Assembly (NCBI GenBank): GCA_002803225.1
Contig: NXFV01001860.1
Coordinates: 62,001-126,000, forward strand
DNA: 64,000 nucleotides
From: Gamarada debralockiae
Lineage: Eukaryota; Ascomycota; Leotiomycetes; Helotiales; Hyphodiscaceae
Direction of reading: 5' to 3'
The notes under the pieces were generated by a model. That model was not told the origin of the DNA. It did not search any database and saw only the letters and a list, made by a program, of their open reading frames with translations. Shown one piece after another: positions 20,592 through 31,024 of this stretch. Position 1 is the first letter of the stretch. Each line of letters begins with the position of its first letter. A program made the position numbers and the translations under genes.

Positions 20592-20729
20592 GATGCAATG
20601 GGGTGGGTGGAGTAATTGAAGATACTTAGGCGTTTTCTCAGTGATTGCTTGAACTCAAATGTGCAAGAAGTTGAAGTTGAAGTCGTAGGTAGCTTCGCAG
20701 AATTCAGAAGCGCGTTTTCTTTGTTGTTC

Positions 20730-20956
20730 TACTATACCGCCCCCGGTCCAATTCGTAGTGCTAGGGTGCGATCACGGTACATTCGATGTGCAATCTGGCG
20801 TCAGAATACCGTGATCGGGTGGTATTTAAACAAGATAGTTGGACGAGTTTCTGAAAACCCCGCGAAACATCTCCTGATATACGGTGTTCAGGCCAATCAG
20901 GCTGTATATCTGGTCAAACCCATGTTACTACGAATTGGACCGGGGGGAGTATAGTA
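20730..20956. mobile_element. MITE-like element A with 28-bp terminal inverted repeats and TA target site
   Basis: Left end 20730-20759 and right end 20927-20956 are inverted copies of each other over 30 bp with two mismatches (core CCCCCGGTCCAATTCGTAGT against its complement). Each end is bordered by TA, as expected for Tc1/mariner-like target duplication. Total length is 227 bp and there is no coding capacity. A second, internal perfect inverted repeat (11 bp arms at 20769-20779 and 20807-20817) lies within it. It is about 140 bp upstream of the RCC1 start codon. Confidence 0.75.
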
Positions 20957-20994
20957 AGTACGTTCGCTACGCTAGCCACGTGATGATCGATTTC

Positions 20995-21284
20995 TATCCC
21001 TTCGAGCGTAGATGTGCCATTTCGACAGGGCCTTCTTTTGTGGCTTGGTAAAAACTAACTTTACGCGAAAATTCGCGTAAATCGCAATGACTAGGCCAAC
21101 CAGAGCACTTAGATACTAAGAGTTTACGAATTACCTATAAAATGTCCACGATTTGCTGAAATACTAAAACTAGAGGGGAAAAGGGGGGGGGGGGGGCTGT
21201 CGACACGCGTGGTTCTACTGAGAAAGAAGGTGATGTTCTTCTCGTGCACGTACCATCCCACCCTGGTCTACGCTCGAAGGGATA
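20995..21284. mobile_element. MITE-like element B with 16-bp terminal inverted repeats and TA target site
   Basis: Left end TATCCCTTCGAGCGTAGA (20995-21012) is the exact reverse complement of 21267-21284; the outermost TA on both sides fits a TA target duplication. Length is 290 bp and it is non-coding. Inside are a near-perfect palindrome at 21060-21081 (arms TTTACGCGAA) and a run of 14 G at 21183-21196. It starts 38 bp after element A; the two share no terminal sequence, so they belong to different families. Confidence 0.75.
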
Positions 21285-21740
21285 TGATGCCTTACGAACC
21301 GGGCACTAGAGACCTCTGTACTTACAATTTAATATTTCCATGACCGCTTTAATTAGTTTACTATTATCTAACCTCTATAGGCTAATACTTTAAATATCTG
21401 GCATCTCTATTCTATAAGTAACTTATATAATACATAAGATAAAGCTTTTTATGTTATAAATAAACTAAATACTATAATCATAATATATAAAGTGATATAT
21501 CCTTAAAGTATAATATAGAAAAGGCCCTTACATATATGTACTTTTACATTTTATATAAAGACAGGCAAACGGGGATAACTTTCTAAGACTAAGTTCTAGT
21601 AATAGAATTCGGTCTCTTAGCTCAGCGAAGGTGGCCTTTGCCGGCCCCTCGTTAAAAGTTAGCGATTCCTAATAAGATATATCAATGGGGTGAGTAGACC
21701 TGAGCAGACCTGAGCCGGCCTGAGCAAAGGCAGCGCAGGC
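21285..21740. other. AT-rich patch
   Basis: Between 21330 and 21560 the sequence becomes strongly A/T-rich (many TATA, TAATA and ATAT words) compared with the roughly balanced surroundings. No frame is open over useful length. It may be a remnant of a repeat altered by RIP. Confidence 0.45.
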
Positions 21741-21743
21741 CAC

Positions 21744-22652
21744 ATGAGCCAGAGTGTCGAGATTCCCGTGGGATAACAAAGACTACGCGCCTGGAACTGC
21801 CATGACTTACCACAAGGGCTACAACTTCATTGTTGGATTCCAGAGCACATGGTTCGATCTCGAGAAGGTGCTCGATTACATCGTTAAAGAGATGTTCTCG
21901 AAGACAGGCACGAAACTTCCGAATGGCGTTGAGCAGCGATTCCTTCATTTGAAGTTCGGAAATAACGATACGAAGGGACACATCTACTACATGATTGACC
22001 AGATCAAAGAAGGCTTCCCGTTCACGACTAAGAAATGGATCCTCGATTTCTGGCGAGAAGAGCACCTTTATGTCCTCATCAGCCACATAGAATTGCATCT
22101 TTATCGATGGTTGGATATAGCTTTCAATGAAGAGATGAACTGGAATTGTCCCATCAGAGTTCCGCAAGATGACATTTATATTCATATTCGCCATTTTCCT
22201 TGACTGGCCGTTGTGGAGCCTGCGCGGGATGAAAATTCGAAGTTTGCGTTGGAGGACTGCTGTTTGTTGGTTCATGACCGCAGCTCGGAGGCATTCGAAG
22301 GACCCACTCCCATCGAAATCAAAAAGATCTTCCCTTCCCCAGGAAGCACGCCCAATCATGTCATCGACAAATCGACACTGAAGATGAAACATTTTGGGAA
22401 ATTTTGGCCATGGAGATTAGCTTTGACAAGGAGAAACATGAGATTTGCGGGGAGTTGAAGGTGAAGGGAGATGGAGAATCTCTGTTGAATCCGATTACAA
22501 GGAAGGATCACTTGATGACTGGGATCCAATCACTGCATCTACCAGGCAAGGATGAGATGTCGTTCGTAATGGTGAGTGCTCTACCTAATCCCAAATTGGA
22601 TCGTTTGGCTGATTTTGAGACCTTGATAGCGGGACAAGGGCGTTGGCGATGA
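21744..22652 (+). pseudogene. degenerate gene of unknown family
   Basis: The + strand has protein-like frames that do not join. MSQSVEIPVG runs into a stop. A long segment from 21784 (MTYHKGYNFIVGFQSTW, then GHIYYMIDQIKEGFPF) runs to a stop at 22201-22203. The same frame continues directly as LAVVEPARDENSKFALEDC and STLKMKHFGKFWP. Near 22400 the frame shifts to MEISFDKEKHEICGEL. The spacing suggests one former coding region with an internal stop and one or two frameshifts. I do not recognise a family. The minus strand also has an open frame here (22392-21682), but its composition looks like a shadow. Confidence 0.4.
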
Positions 22653-23181
22653 TGACGACGAGGAATAAACCGGTCAAAAATAGGTTGGTGGCGTAAATGT
22701 ATGTCTATGATCGGTGATGGGTGGGTTTCGGTGAGGAGGTCAAGTGCGATTTGCTCAGTGCTGGAAAGTAGTCCGGAGCTGCTCTGTTTCGAGTAAAGAC
22801 AACGGATTGAGAGCTTTAGGTGCACGATTGGCTCATTCAGAAGTATGCAGCAAGGATGTAAAGAGTTCTGATACACCGATAGGGAGTGGCTAGCAGAGAG
22901 AAATAAAATCAAGCTCGCCGCTTGGCAGGGGCATTTCATCACTTCCGCCTCCTTCGTTGACAAAATTTGGAGTGCGAACACGTTAGCAAGTAAAAGTTGA
23001 CATCTCCAACGAGCCCTTGCAGAATACCGGCTGACTTGAAACTCTGACTTTAGAGGAAGCCGCTCCTCTGCACAAGTGTGCATTTGTGAGAGATCAAAAA
23101 TAACTCAGCTGGGCAAACGGAGGACTTAACTGATGCTGGATTCCTAAGATGAACACTGTGCCGAGTGACCACTTACATGCT

Positions 23182-23433
23182 GGACGTGAATGACGGCTGG
23201 TATTTGCCCTCCAGGCCAAGGACGCCCCGTTTCTCCAAGTGGAAAGAAGGCCAAAATAGAAAGAGGGGTGATGATGTTTCGTCATTAACTTTAAGTGAAC
23301 ACGGTACCTGGTGGCTACCGATAAGATGGACGTGACTGACGGCCTGTATTCACACTTGTGGCCAGTAAAAGCCCCGTTTTCTGCTCTGTGGAGATGGCCA
23401 AAATAGTAAGAGGGGTAACGATGTTTCGCCATA
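23182..23433. repeat. diverged tandem duplication, about 140-bp period
   Basis: Segment 23182-23286 and segment 23320-23433 share colinear blocks: GGACGTGAMTGACGGC, GCCCCGTTT, GGCCAAAATAG, AAGAGGGGT and GATGTTTCG. Identity is interrupted by small indels. On the minus strand the two copies read MTKHHHPSFYFG and MAKHRYPSYYFG in one frame, so the unit may once have been coding. Confidence 0.6.
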
Positions 23434-24367
23434 CCGTTGTGAAGCGCTTGTACTCGACACTTGTCAGCGGTCAGCATAATGTCTCGAGGAAGACAGAGCA
23501 AGGGGCCTACGCCATTTTGACAGCGGTTTCGCTGTTGGAAGTATGATGGAATTTATTCTTGGTCACATGTTGGGGTGCCAGTATTTCGGAGATGGGTCAC
23601 CAAGGGCGTTAAGAGCTGTCTTTATTTGGAAGATTCGATGCAGGGTGAAGGCATGATTTTCTATCTTGGACTGATAAGAGATGTGCTGTCTGATCAATGC
23701 AATGTACGATCTCCCACAATATTGGCCAGTCAGAAGTCGCTCAGCTCGACGACCCCCTGCACGGCACTCGATTCTTGACATCCAAAGTTTCCGGTAAAAG
23801 CAGGGGCGACCCCTGAATTATGATAGCTTTACCCCTCATCAGCTTCTATTCTAGGTTTAAAGTCACATGCTCGGCTAAAATATAGTGAGCGGGTTGCTGA
23901 ATAGTAAACCGGCAGGGGTAAGATGTCAAATATTTAGCGAGTTCTAAATCAGGCACATTTTCTGCAAGTGATCTCTATTTTTAACCCCTGTTCTCCACAT
24001 CCGAGCACCAACCTGAAAACATCCAAAATGTTCGCCCAATCATCATCTCTCCTGATGGACATCACCACCTCGAAATAGCATCAAAAGAGCCTCTATTTGC
24101 ATCCGGAGCGCTTATCCCCCAGATCTTCACCTTAATGGTCCAAGAGGGGAAGTTTAAATCGATATGTATATCTTCAAATGGGTCAGGGACCCGTCATAAG
24201 TAGGGATTTTACCGCTCTCTTCAAAGTTATTCTGAGATTCAGCGCCTCAACCTCCTTTTCTATAATCATATATCACATCGTCGAGACCTTCCAGAAGTCC
24301 TCCTTTGCTCCACAACCCGTGTTGTATGATTCTTCCTCACCACATTCATTGAAACTTTGCATTCGTC
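23434..24367. other. intergenic
   Basis: About 930 bp without a recognisable gene. Short open frames show no family resemblance. Confidence 0.35.
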
Positions 24368-25875
24368 ATGGGTATCAGCAAAGAAAGAATCTCCTCGCCT
24401 CTGGAAGCAGGTCCATCACTACACGATGCGAAACAGCTACCACCACAACTCACATCAGCTCTCGAATATGTTTCCGTCCGATTAGCAAGAAAACGACTAC
24501 ACCTCTCCCTCATCGTAGTCCGCAAGGACGTTCAAATACCCGCAAACTCCTCTCCAACATTACCTCCACGATCCTCCTCTCCATCGCACTCGATAGCCAC
24601 CTCTCCCGCGCGATCGCTTTTCGGCACTACATCGTCCACGGAATCCAATTTGCTGAGCCGACATTCAAGTAATGCCTCGATCTCTGATTCCGCGTCGTCC
24701 TCATCGTCGTTTTCTCGCACAAAGTGGCCCGGATTGCCAGCACACCCAAAAGACCCTGCTATTGCTCCGTCGCCAACGTCCTCGACTTGCTCCTCGCCGA
24801 GCTCACAATGCAGCACACCTGCCAACACCCCAAATCCATACGGCATCTCTTTGATGCATGCCAGTACTTTGACACCCAAGGCGGAAAAGATCTTGCGCCA
24901 TACTATCGCCAAAGCAGAGAAGAAATTCTCCATTGGGTAAAATCCTCACTTCCTCTTTCCCTTATTTCTTGTTCGTTACTGTCATCATTGCTTCGCAGTC
25001 ACGAGATATTTACTTCAAACCGTGGGGGTGGTGCCTTCTATCAACCATTCGTGACATTCGAAGGAACAACAGTATCGATCTCTCGGTCTATTTACAATAC
25101 CAAGTTATCAATCTTCTCAAAGTCAGTAAGTCCATAGCTAATTTTACGATGCTACAGATCCGGATGGCTCTCCTCCCAGCCACTCACAAATGCCATTACC
25201 TGTCCCACAACAAACGATCTCATCCGCCGCTCTCTAGTTCAAAACAGCATCATCTTCACCTCCGCAGGTCTCACCCTCCTAGCCCTCGATCACGTATACA
25301 CATTCAAATGCCACCTACACACCTACTCACGCACTCTCTCCCCCACCGATCTCACCGCCGCCGTCGACGAACTCCGTCGTCTAGTCCTCGCCCAACACGG
25401 TCGCCGCATCACGAAAGGCTACCTGATGCGGGCCTACGACTGGCTCGGCGTATCTCTCGCCGCACTCGTTGATGTAAACGAAGGCTACAAGGTAGCTTAC
25501 GGCGGCGAGAAGCGGACTGGAGGCATTGAAGTCCAGGATGAGAGTCGCAAGAGCCCACCGCCACTGAAGACGAGCTTTAAGATGGAGGAGATCAAGATGA
25601 TGAAGTTGAGTGTTAGCTCTTATGGCAAGGACGCGGATGCGAGTCCTAAGGAGGTGATTCGGGAGGTGCAAGTTGGTGAGAGTGCGAAGGGTCCTGATAG
25701 TGGGCTGAGTATTGGTAGCCCGGAGGTGAAAGAAGACAGAGGTCCCCATAGAAGGGGCCCAGTGACTCCGAATGGGTTTGAGGATATTACGCCTGTTACT
25801 AAGGGCGAGTGGTGCTTTTTGATGGTCGGTGAGGGGTGGAAGGCGGCGAGGACTGTGGCTGTCGAGACTTGTTAA
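24368..25875 (+). CDS. conserved fungal protein of unknown function (two conserved blocks)
   Basis: 469 aa. Exons 24368-24936, 24999-25121 and 25158-25875 give 1410 nt in frame. Block 1: LPPQLTSALEYVSVRLARK followed by LHLSLIVVRKD, then a Ser-rich linker (about 60-125). Block 2: KAEKKFSIG, GGGAFYQPFVTFEGTTVSIS, NTKLSIFSK, GLTLLALDHVYTFKCHL, LTAAVDELRRLVLAQHGRRI, MRAYDWLGVSLAALVDVNEG. The C-terminus after 370 is polar and ends in WCFLMVGEGWKAARTVAVET. It looks like a cytosolic protein found in many filamentous fungi (DUF7582-like, by memory and not checked). Intron 2 would be only 36 nt (GTCAGT..CTACAG), unusually short, yet it is the only choice I found that keeps frame. Confidence 0.65.
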
Positions 25876-26584
25876 TGCTGGTTCAAAATTTCTATCCTTG
25901 GCAGGTTTGGTGTTTGAATGTCGGGAAGCAAGAGCTGCGACCAGACGTGAAGGGTTTATCATTGGAGCAAGGCCATTCCGGAGTTTGGTGCATTGGTTGG
26001 GCTGCGTGGGGTTGGAGATCCTCGCATAGTATTATACAGATTAGACAGATAAGAGTCGTGTCCAATCATCTAGTAGCCCGAAAATGCAAGTGCAGGAATC
26101 TGTGAAGCTTCTTCATGCTGCGAATGTCCCCTCACTGGGTCACGTGGGTGGGTACCAAAAGGGAAGGGCCAGAACCCGCTAAGCCCAATCGAGGGACCGA
26201 CTGGACCGACGAGGCTTTTTTGAAAACCACAACACAAATATGTGCAATTTATTGATAGCGATCTTGTTGTACTTGCTCCCTATCTAGAAGCGCTTGGATT
26301 TCATCTCGATTCCGAAAGATCAAGTACCTTCGCAGCCGTTAACTTCCGTCTCGAATGACTAACTAAGTGACTACTAGCTAGAACTAAGCAGCACGAGATC
26401 GTGGCCGCTTTCAATCGGTCTGTGAAGTAAGTCTATGTATATGGGCATTGATCTTGCAGGAATCGGGGACGATTGTTCAGCATAAGGATCGATGCTATTC
26501 AATCCGGAAAGGATTGACTTCTAACTCTTGTGGGAGGTCGACTGAGAGCTTCTCCGATCACTCTTTGGTCTCTCTTTGACTAGA
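25876..26584. other. intergenic, promoter side of Zn-cluster gene
   Basis: About 710 bp. Nothing coding recognised. Confidence 0.35.
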
Positions 26585-29467
26585 ATGGCGCAAAATGCAG
26601 ACAGGCGGCAAGATAATTGTCAAAGCTTCACCGAAAGTAAGAGTATTTTAAATGATGATTTAGGTGGGCTAACTGAGTGCAGCCTCATGCGCTCCTCCGT
26701 CTTCTGGAACAGATATCACACAACCAATGATTAATCAACTGGACGAGATCAACGAGCCACCATTTGCTCAAGAGGTCGATACATTTAAGTGGGATGACGA
26801 TTTTTTCCTCGTCGGCCTCAACAACGAGGCCCCCTTTAGGATCGATGATTTCGACGATTTCGGCGAGGATCTCGCAATCTTGTTCTCAGAGCCAGAATCT
26901 CTCAACGTGCCTATCTCCGCGTCGGCAAATCTTGAGTTTGCCGAAGTATCTGGTAGTCCACCCATCCTACCAGCTTCCTCAGAAGTCACTCTAGGCAGGC
27001 CAAACGCGCTCAATCACGTCCACCTGTCCAGCGTGGATCCTTCGCTCTCATTCTCAAGTCTCGAATTATCCAAAGACCTTTCAACCCCTCTACGAATTTC
27101 TGACCCTGCCGGGACTTTTGGAGCTTCTCTCGTAACATCAACTTCTACAGAGGTCACTCCAAATGCGCCAAAAGTGCAGAAGTCGGAATTAGGTGAGTTT
27201 TCAAAACTCATTTTACTTTCTTATTCAAACTAACAAGGGTGAAAGATATGAATGATCCATACATCTTAGATCTCTACACCCAACTCGCTGTCTTCCAACA
27301 TGATAATATGAGAAACGAAGTAGCATTTGACAATTCGGACCATTCTAAACAAGACATTCTTCATGCACTTGCTCGCAAGCTCGATCTTGAGTATGAGCAC
27401 TCACTTCGTCTCCGACGCGTCACAATCTCCAAGGCGCCATGGATCGATTCGAGAAAAATGGAAGTTTCCCTTGGAGCTGAATACTCATCGTTGGTCCCAA
27501 GTGTTGCATCCTCGGCTGGTGAACTGGGCTTTGGACTCGAGCAGACCAATGGGGTTTCAAATCACTCATCCACCGACTATCCTTCAATCGAAATATCAAA
27601 TAGACAGGATAGATTGGGCCCCAAAATTCATGATGTGGGAGGAATTCAAGCAAATATACATGAGCCGAAGACCACTAAAGATCAGCATGAGTTCGTCTTC
27701 CTCTCGGACCCCGGGGTTTCAGAGCAAAAGGCGCCTTTTCGAGGAAGACGTGGTCCTGTTGGCAAGATTGCTCGTGAAGCAGCAAAGGCTGTGAAAACTG
27801 TTGGAGCTTGCTGGAAATGCAAGTATCTTCGCAAGAAGGTACGAAAACCCCTGTCATCTTGTTCCAAACCCCCCTATTCTGACTTGAGGCAGTGCAGTGG
27901 TAATCCTAACAGTCCTTGCGAGACATGCCTGAAGGGAGAGAATGAATCCACTTGGCAATCTATTGGCTGCAGACGAGGGCCTCTCGAATACCATATATTT
28001 CGTGTTAACATCTGTCCAAGGTCCAGTCATGATCCTCCTGACCACACATCATCACATTCGAGTTCCGTCCTGTCAGGAGCCCAGACGAATCCATGTTCTC
28101 GGCGGAGCGTCAAAGAGAAACATAGGATCGAACGAGATGGACAATCTATCGAGGATGTTATCTCAGATATTCACTTGCAATTGAGTGAAATGCGTGCTTC
28201 TGAGTGTGTTCTCAAGGTTAATCATGTCTATGAGCTTCAACCCTTGTTATGCCGCGCGGTCTTGCCTTACGTCGGCTCAGAATACGTACGTTTTTGTTTG
28301 CTACAGTCCTTTAGATTGGAACGGTGTTGCTAATATAGTAGGCAGGAGCTATTGATAAAAACATCTCTCACAACCTTACGCAGCTGTCTTAAGGTAGCAC
28401 GAGTCGAGACATCTGGAAAGATGAGCGCCCAAGTCCACCGAGCATGTAAAAAATCTACTTGCACCGTCGAGTCCTCAAGAGACTTTGATGGGCAGTTGGA
28501 AGCATACCTGAATGAACTTTCAAGGGTGATGTTCAAGAAGAAAAGCCTACGAGGCGACAAAGGCTGGTGGGGTCCCACCTTCTACGGCCTTTGCATCCAG
28601 AGCTTGGTCAGAAGCTGTCTTATTTCTGTTGTCGAACTCCGGACCGGGACATTGTCCGATTCAAATTCACCGAGGCAATATCTGCAACTTGCAGTTCGAC
28701 TATTTGTAGCCCTTTCTCCCGGATTAGATGCTTTTATGCGTGGCGATGATCTGTGTGTGGAAGCTCTCCTCCAGGCTCCTGAGTTCAGACGAATCCGTGC
28801 GAGGTGGATTAGTGGGACTCGTCAGAGCTCTTCAAAGTACCTTCAGAGTTTATTCTGCATCGATAACGGAGTCTTTCTGTCTGAACTGTCTCGCATGGAG
28901 AGCAGTCTGAAATCTGACGACAAGACAGTCAGCGTCGACACCGTCCACGACCAGCCACTCCAAGACTATCAGCAAATCCAACTGATAGACCCAGGCTCAC
29001 CCATTAACGACCATGTCCCCTATCGCCGTTTCCTCGTAGATTCACGTCAAGAAAGACTGTGGCGACTGCAAGAACGAGTACGATTGAACACTGCAAGACT
29101 CATTCGAAGAGTATGGAGAGGCTACCAAGCTAGAATAGAACTCGCAGGTGTTCGGAGGGGCAACTTGGGGCCTATAAAAATAGGAGGAGGTGTTTCGGAA
29201 TCAGACCAAGGTGAAAAGGTGGGAAGTCCCGATGATGATACATCCATGATAGACACCAGCCGCGCAGCAGTTGATTCCGACGATACCCAAGACCGCATCA
29301 ATCGTTTAGAAGTTGTTCCGGCACCAATGATTGATGGGGCAGAAACCAACAGCCTAGCACCTCCACCTGTCGCTCCTGTCGACAGTGCTTCGATGCCGCC
29401 GTCAACGTATGGACAATATCATAAGCCGGATATTAATGCACCCATAGACTACATTCTTTGGACGTGA
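26585..29467 (+). CDS. fungal Zn-cluster-like transcription regulator (CWKCK type)
   Basis: 889 aa. Exons: 26585-26636, 26683-27192, 27246-27838, 27893-28285, 28346-29467 (2670 nt, in frame). The acidic N-terminal half (DDFDDFGEDLAILFSEPES) could be an activation domain. The basic region GRRGPVGKIAREAAKAVKTVG leads into ACWKCKYLRKKCSGNPNSPC and then ETCLKG, with a last Cys in SIGCRRG. The spacing C-x2-C-x6-C-x6-C-x2-C-x13-C departs from the classic Zn2Cys6 in its long last loop, as in a family known from Leotiomycetes and relatives. The intron at 27839-27892 splits this cluster. The C-terminal half is helical; near its end LIRRVWRGYQARIEL resembles an IQ motif with Arg in place of Gln. Probable nuclear DNA-binding regulator; targets unknown. 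Confidence 0.8.
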
Positions 29468-29781
29468 TCTTCTCCAAAAGCATGAGCGGTTATTTCGAAG
29501 GGAAGATTTTGCCCCTTACGACAACCCCGAAACCTGTTGGTGAGGACTGGCAAAACGTGCCACCTGCTGAGAATGAGCAGCTTGTTAGTGAGACCGGGGC
29601 AAAAATGTCGCCAGCTGAGAAGCAGCCATATATACTGGAGGCATTTTCAGCAAAGGAAAGATATGAGAACGAGCTTGCTGAGTTCAAGAAAACTAGTTGA
29701 TACGGAGAGTACTCACAGTACTTGGCGGAATTTGAAACTCCACAGAGTCCACAGTCGGATCAGCAACAAGGTATGTTGAGA
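29458..29781 (+). pseudogene. HMG-box relic
   Basis: Directly after, and overlapping, the 3' end of the Zn-cluster gene, a frame reads MSPAEKQPYILEAFSAKERY followed by ENELAEFKKTS. This is the third helix region of an HMG box (EK.PY...A...KERYE.E...YK). The first helix is poorly preserved (MSGYFEGKILPL). A TGA at 29698-29700 ends the frame, but the same frame continues sensibly as YGEYSQYLAEFETPQSPQSD to a GTATGT at 29771, so the stop looks secondary. Another coding-like piece at 29997-30107 (RKPRFSAPEVIGLDKFINGT) may be a later exon. I read it as a decaying gene. Confidence 0.5.
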
Positions 29782-30329
29782 TAAATGTTGACTCCTTTCG
29801 AAGTAGAATTGCGAGACTTTAAATCTTACTAGTCTTTGTAGTGACGACCGACCTCGATGTCTCACGGCAAGTAGGACCAGCAACTATACCAATGAACTCG
29901 TCACCCATCTACTAGGAAGCCTCTGGGGCTGGTAGGAACAAAAGCTATGTCCCGGTAATTTTTACTCTAGCACAAGCTGTTGAAATGCAGAAATGACGCG
30001 TGAGGAGGAAGCCAAGATTTAGTGCCCCTGAAGTCATTGGTCTGGATAAATTTATCAATGGAACTTATGAGATGAAGAACGGCATGATTTCTGAAAACAT
30101 GGACTGAGATGGTCGAATGTGGCCGTCTGGATTCAGAGGAAATCATCATGAAGTGGTTTGACACCTCTCAGGGAGATCGCAGGGACAAGTCTCGGTCGCG
30201 AGATCCGCAGGTAGAGCAATGACTCGTCATTCAGGACTGCACAGGGTTATTGGCTTCGATATTTTAATCAGACTTGATCAGATGACCCTTAAAAGCTTCA
30301 AGTACCAGTCATATTCAAAGTGTCCTCAT

Positions 30330-30868
30330 CTATAACCCTTCATCACTCAAAAGTCCAAAGAATAAACGGCCGCCAACCCAATATAATAATTCCCCGCACA
30401 TTCCCCGGCCCATCGCGTACCCCTGATCAATACCCTGATCATTATTACCACACGGCGCGCACACATCACCATCATAAACCGGAAGTGCACTGATAGCATT
30501 TCCGCACCAGTATTGGCCTGGGTAATCGACCACAGCATGGTATTGAGTTGCATGGGAACGGCAGAGGGCAGCGCAGAGAGGATTGTTTTTTTTTTGGGGC
30601 GGAGTGTAGGTTACGGATGTGATGGTGGAGGAGCTGGTGAAGGGGTTGGATTGCGCGCCGAGATAGATCACGTAGTGGTAGCCTGTTGTTTCACTGGGTG
30701 GTGTTAGTTGGTGAGGTGGAGGGTGGGAGAAGGGAGAGGAGAGGGGATGTACGCTTGGCGGGTGGTGAGATGGCGTGAGCGAAGGGTGGAGTGGATGGCT
30801 GCTCCCACTCATGGGGAGAGGAGGAAGGAGAGTGTCATGATAAGGGACGTTTTGCTTGTGGAGAGCAT
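30330..30868 (-). pseudogene. secreted WSC-like Cys-rich protein with one internal stop
   Basis: Exons 30868-30753 and 30693-30330 join in frame (480 nt). The start MLSTSKTSLIMTLSFLLSP looks like a signal peptide, then a TGA (codon 20) precedes VGAAIHSTLRSRH. After the intron the sequence has the Cys pattern of a WSC-type domain: PLCAALCRSHATQYHAVV, then GQYWCGNAI, VCAPCGNND and GMCGELLYW. The C-terminus is hydrophobic. A single C-to-T change from CGA would create this TGA, so the gene appears recently disabled; a sequencing error is the alternative. No downstream ATG would restore secretion. If functional, it would be a cell-wall or host-interaction protein. Confidence 0.55.
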
Positions 30869-31024
30869 ATTGAAGTAAAGTAATTCGAGAGGGCCTTTGA
30901 TAAATGGAGATTTCTTGAATGTTGACAAAACGCTGATGATTGATGCTCCGATAACAAAACAACTAAGGAAAGAACAACGCATTATATAGGGATCTTAATC
31001 CCTACTTCATAGTCCAAAGCTCAA

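Noticed and set aside
20616..20954. 112-codon + strand frame upstream of RCC1
   Set aside because: It runs through MITE-like element A and has no recognisable protein features.
21682..22392. 236-codon minus-strand frame
   Set aside because: It opposes a + strand reading with better protein-like composition that continues past its stop in the same frame; no family resemblance on the minus strand.
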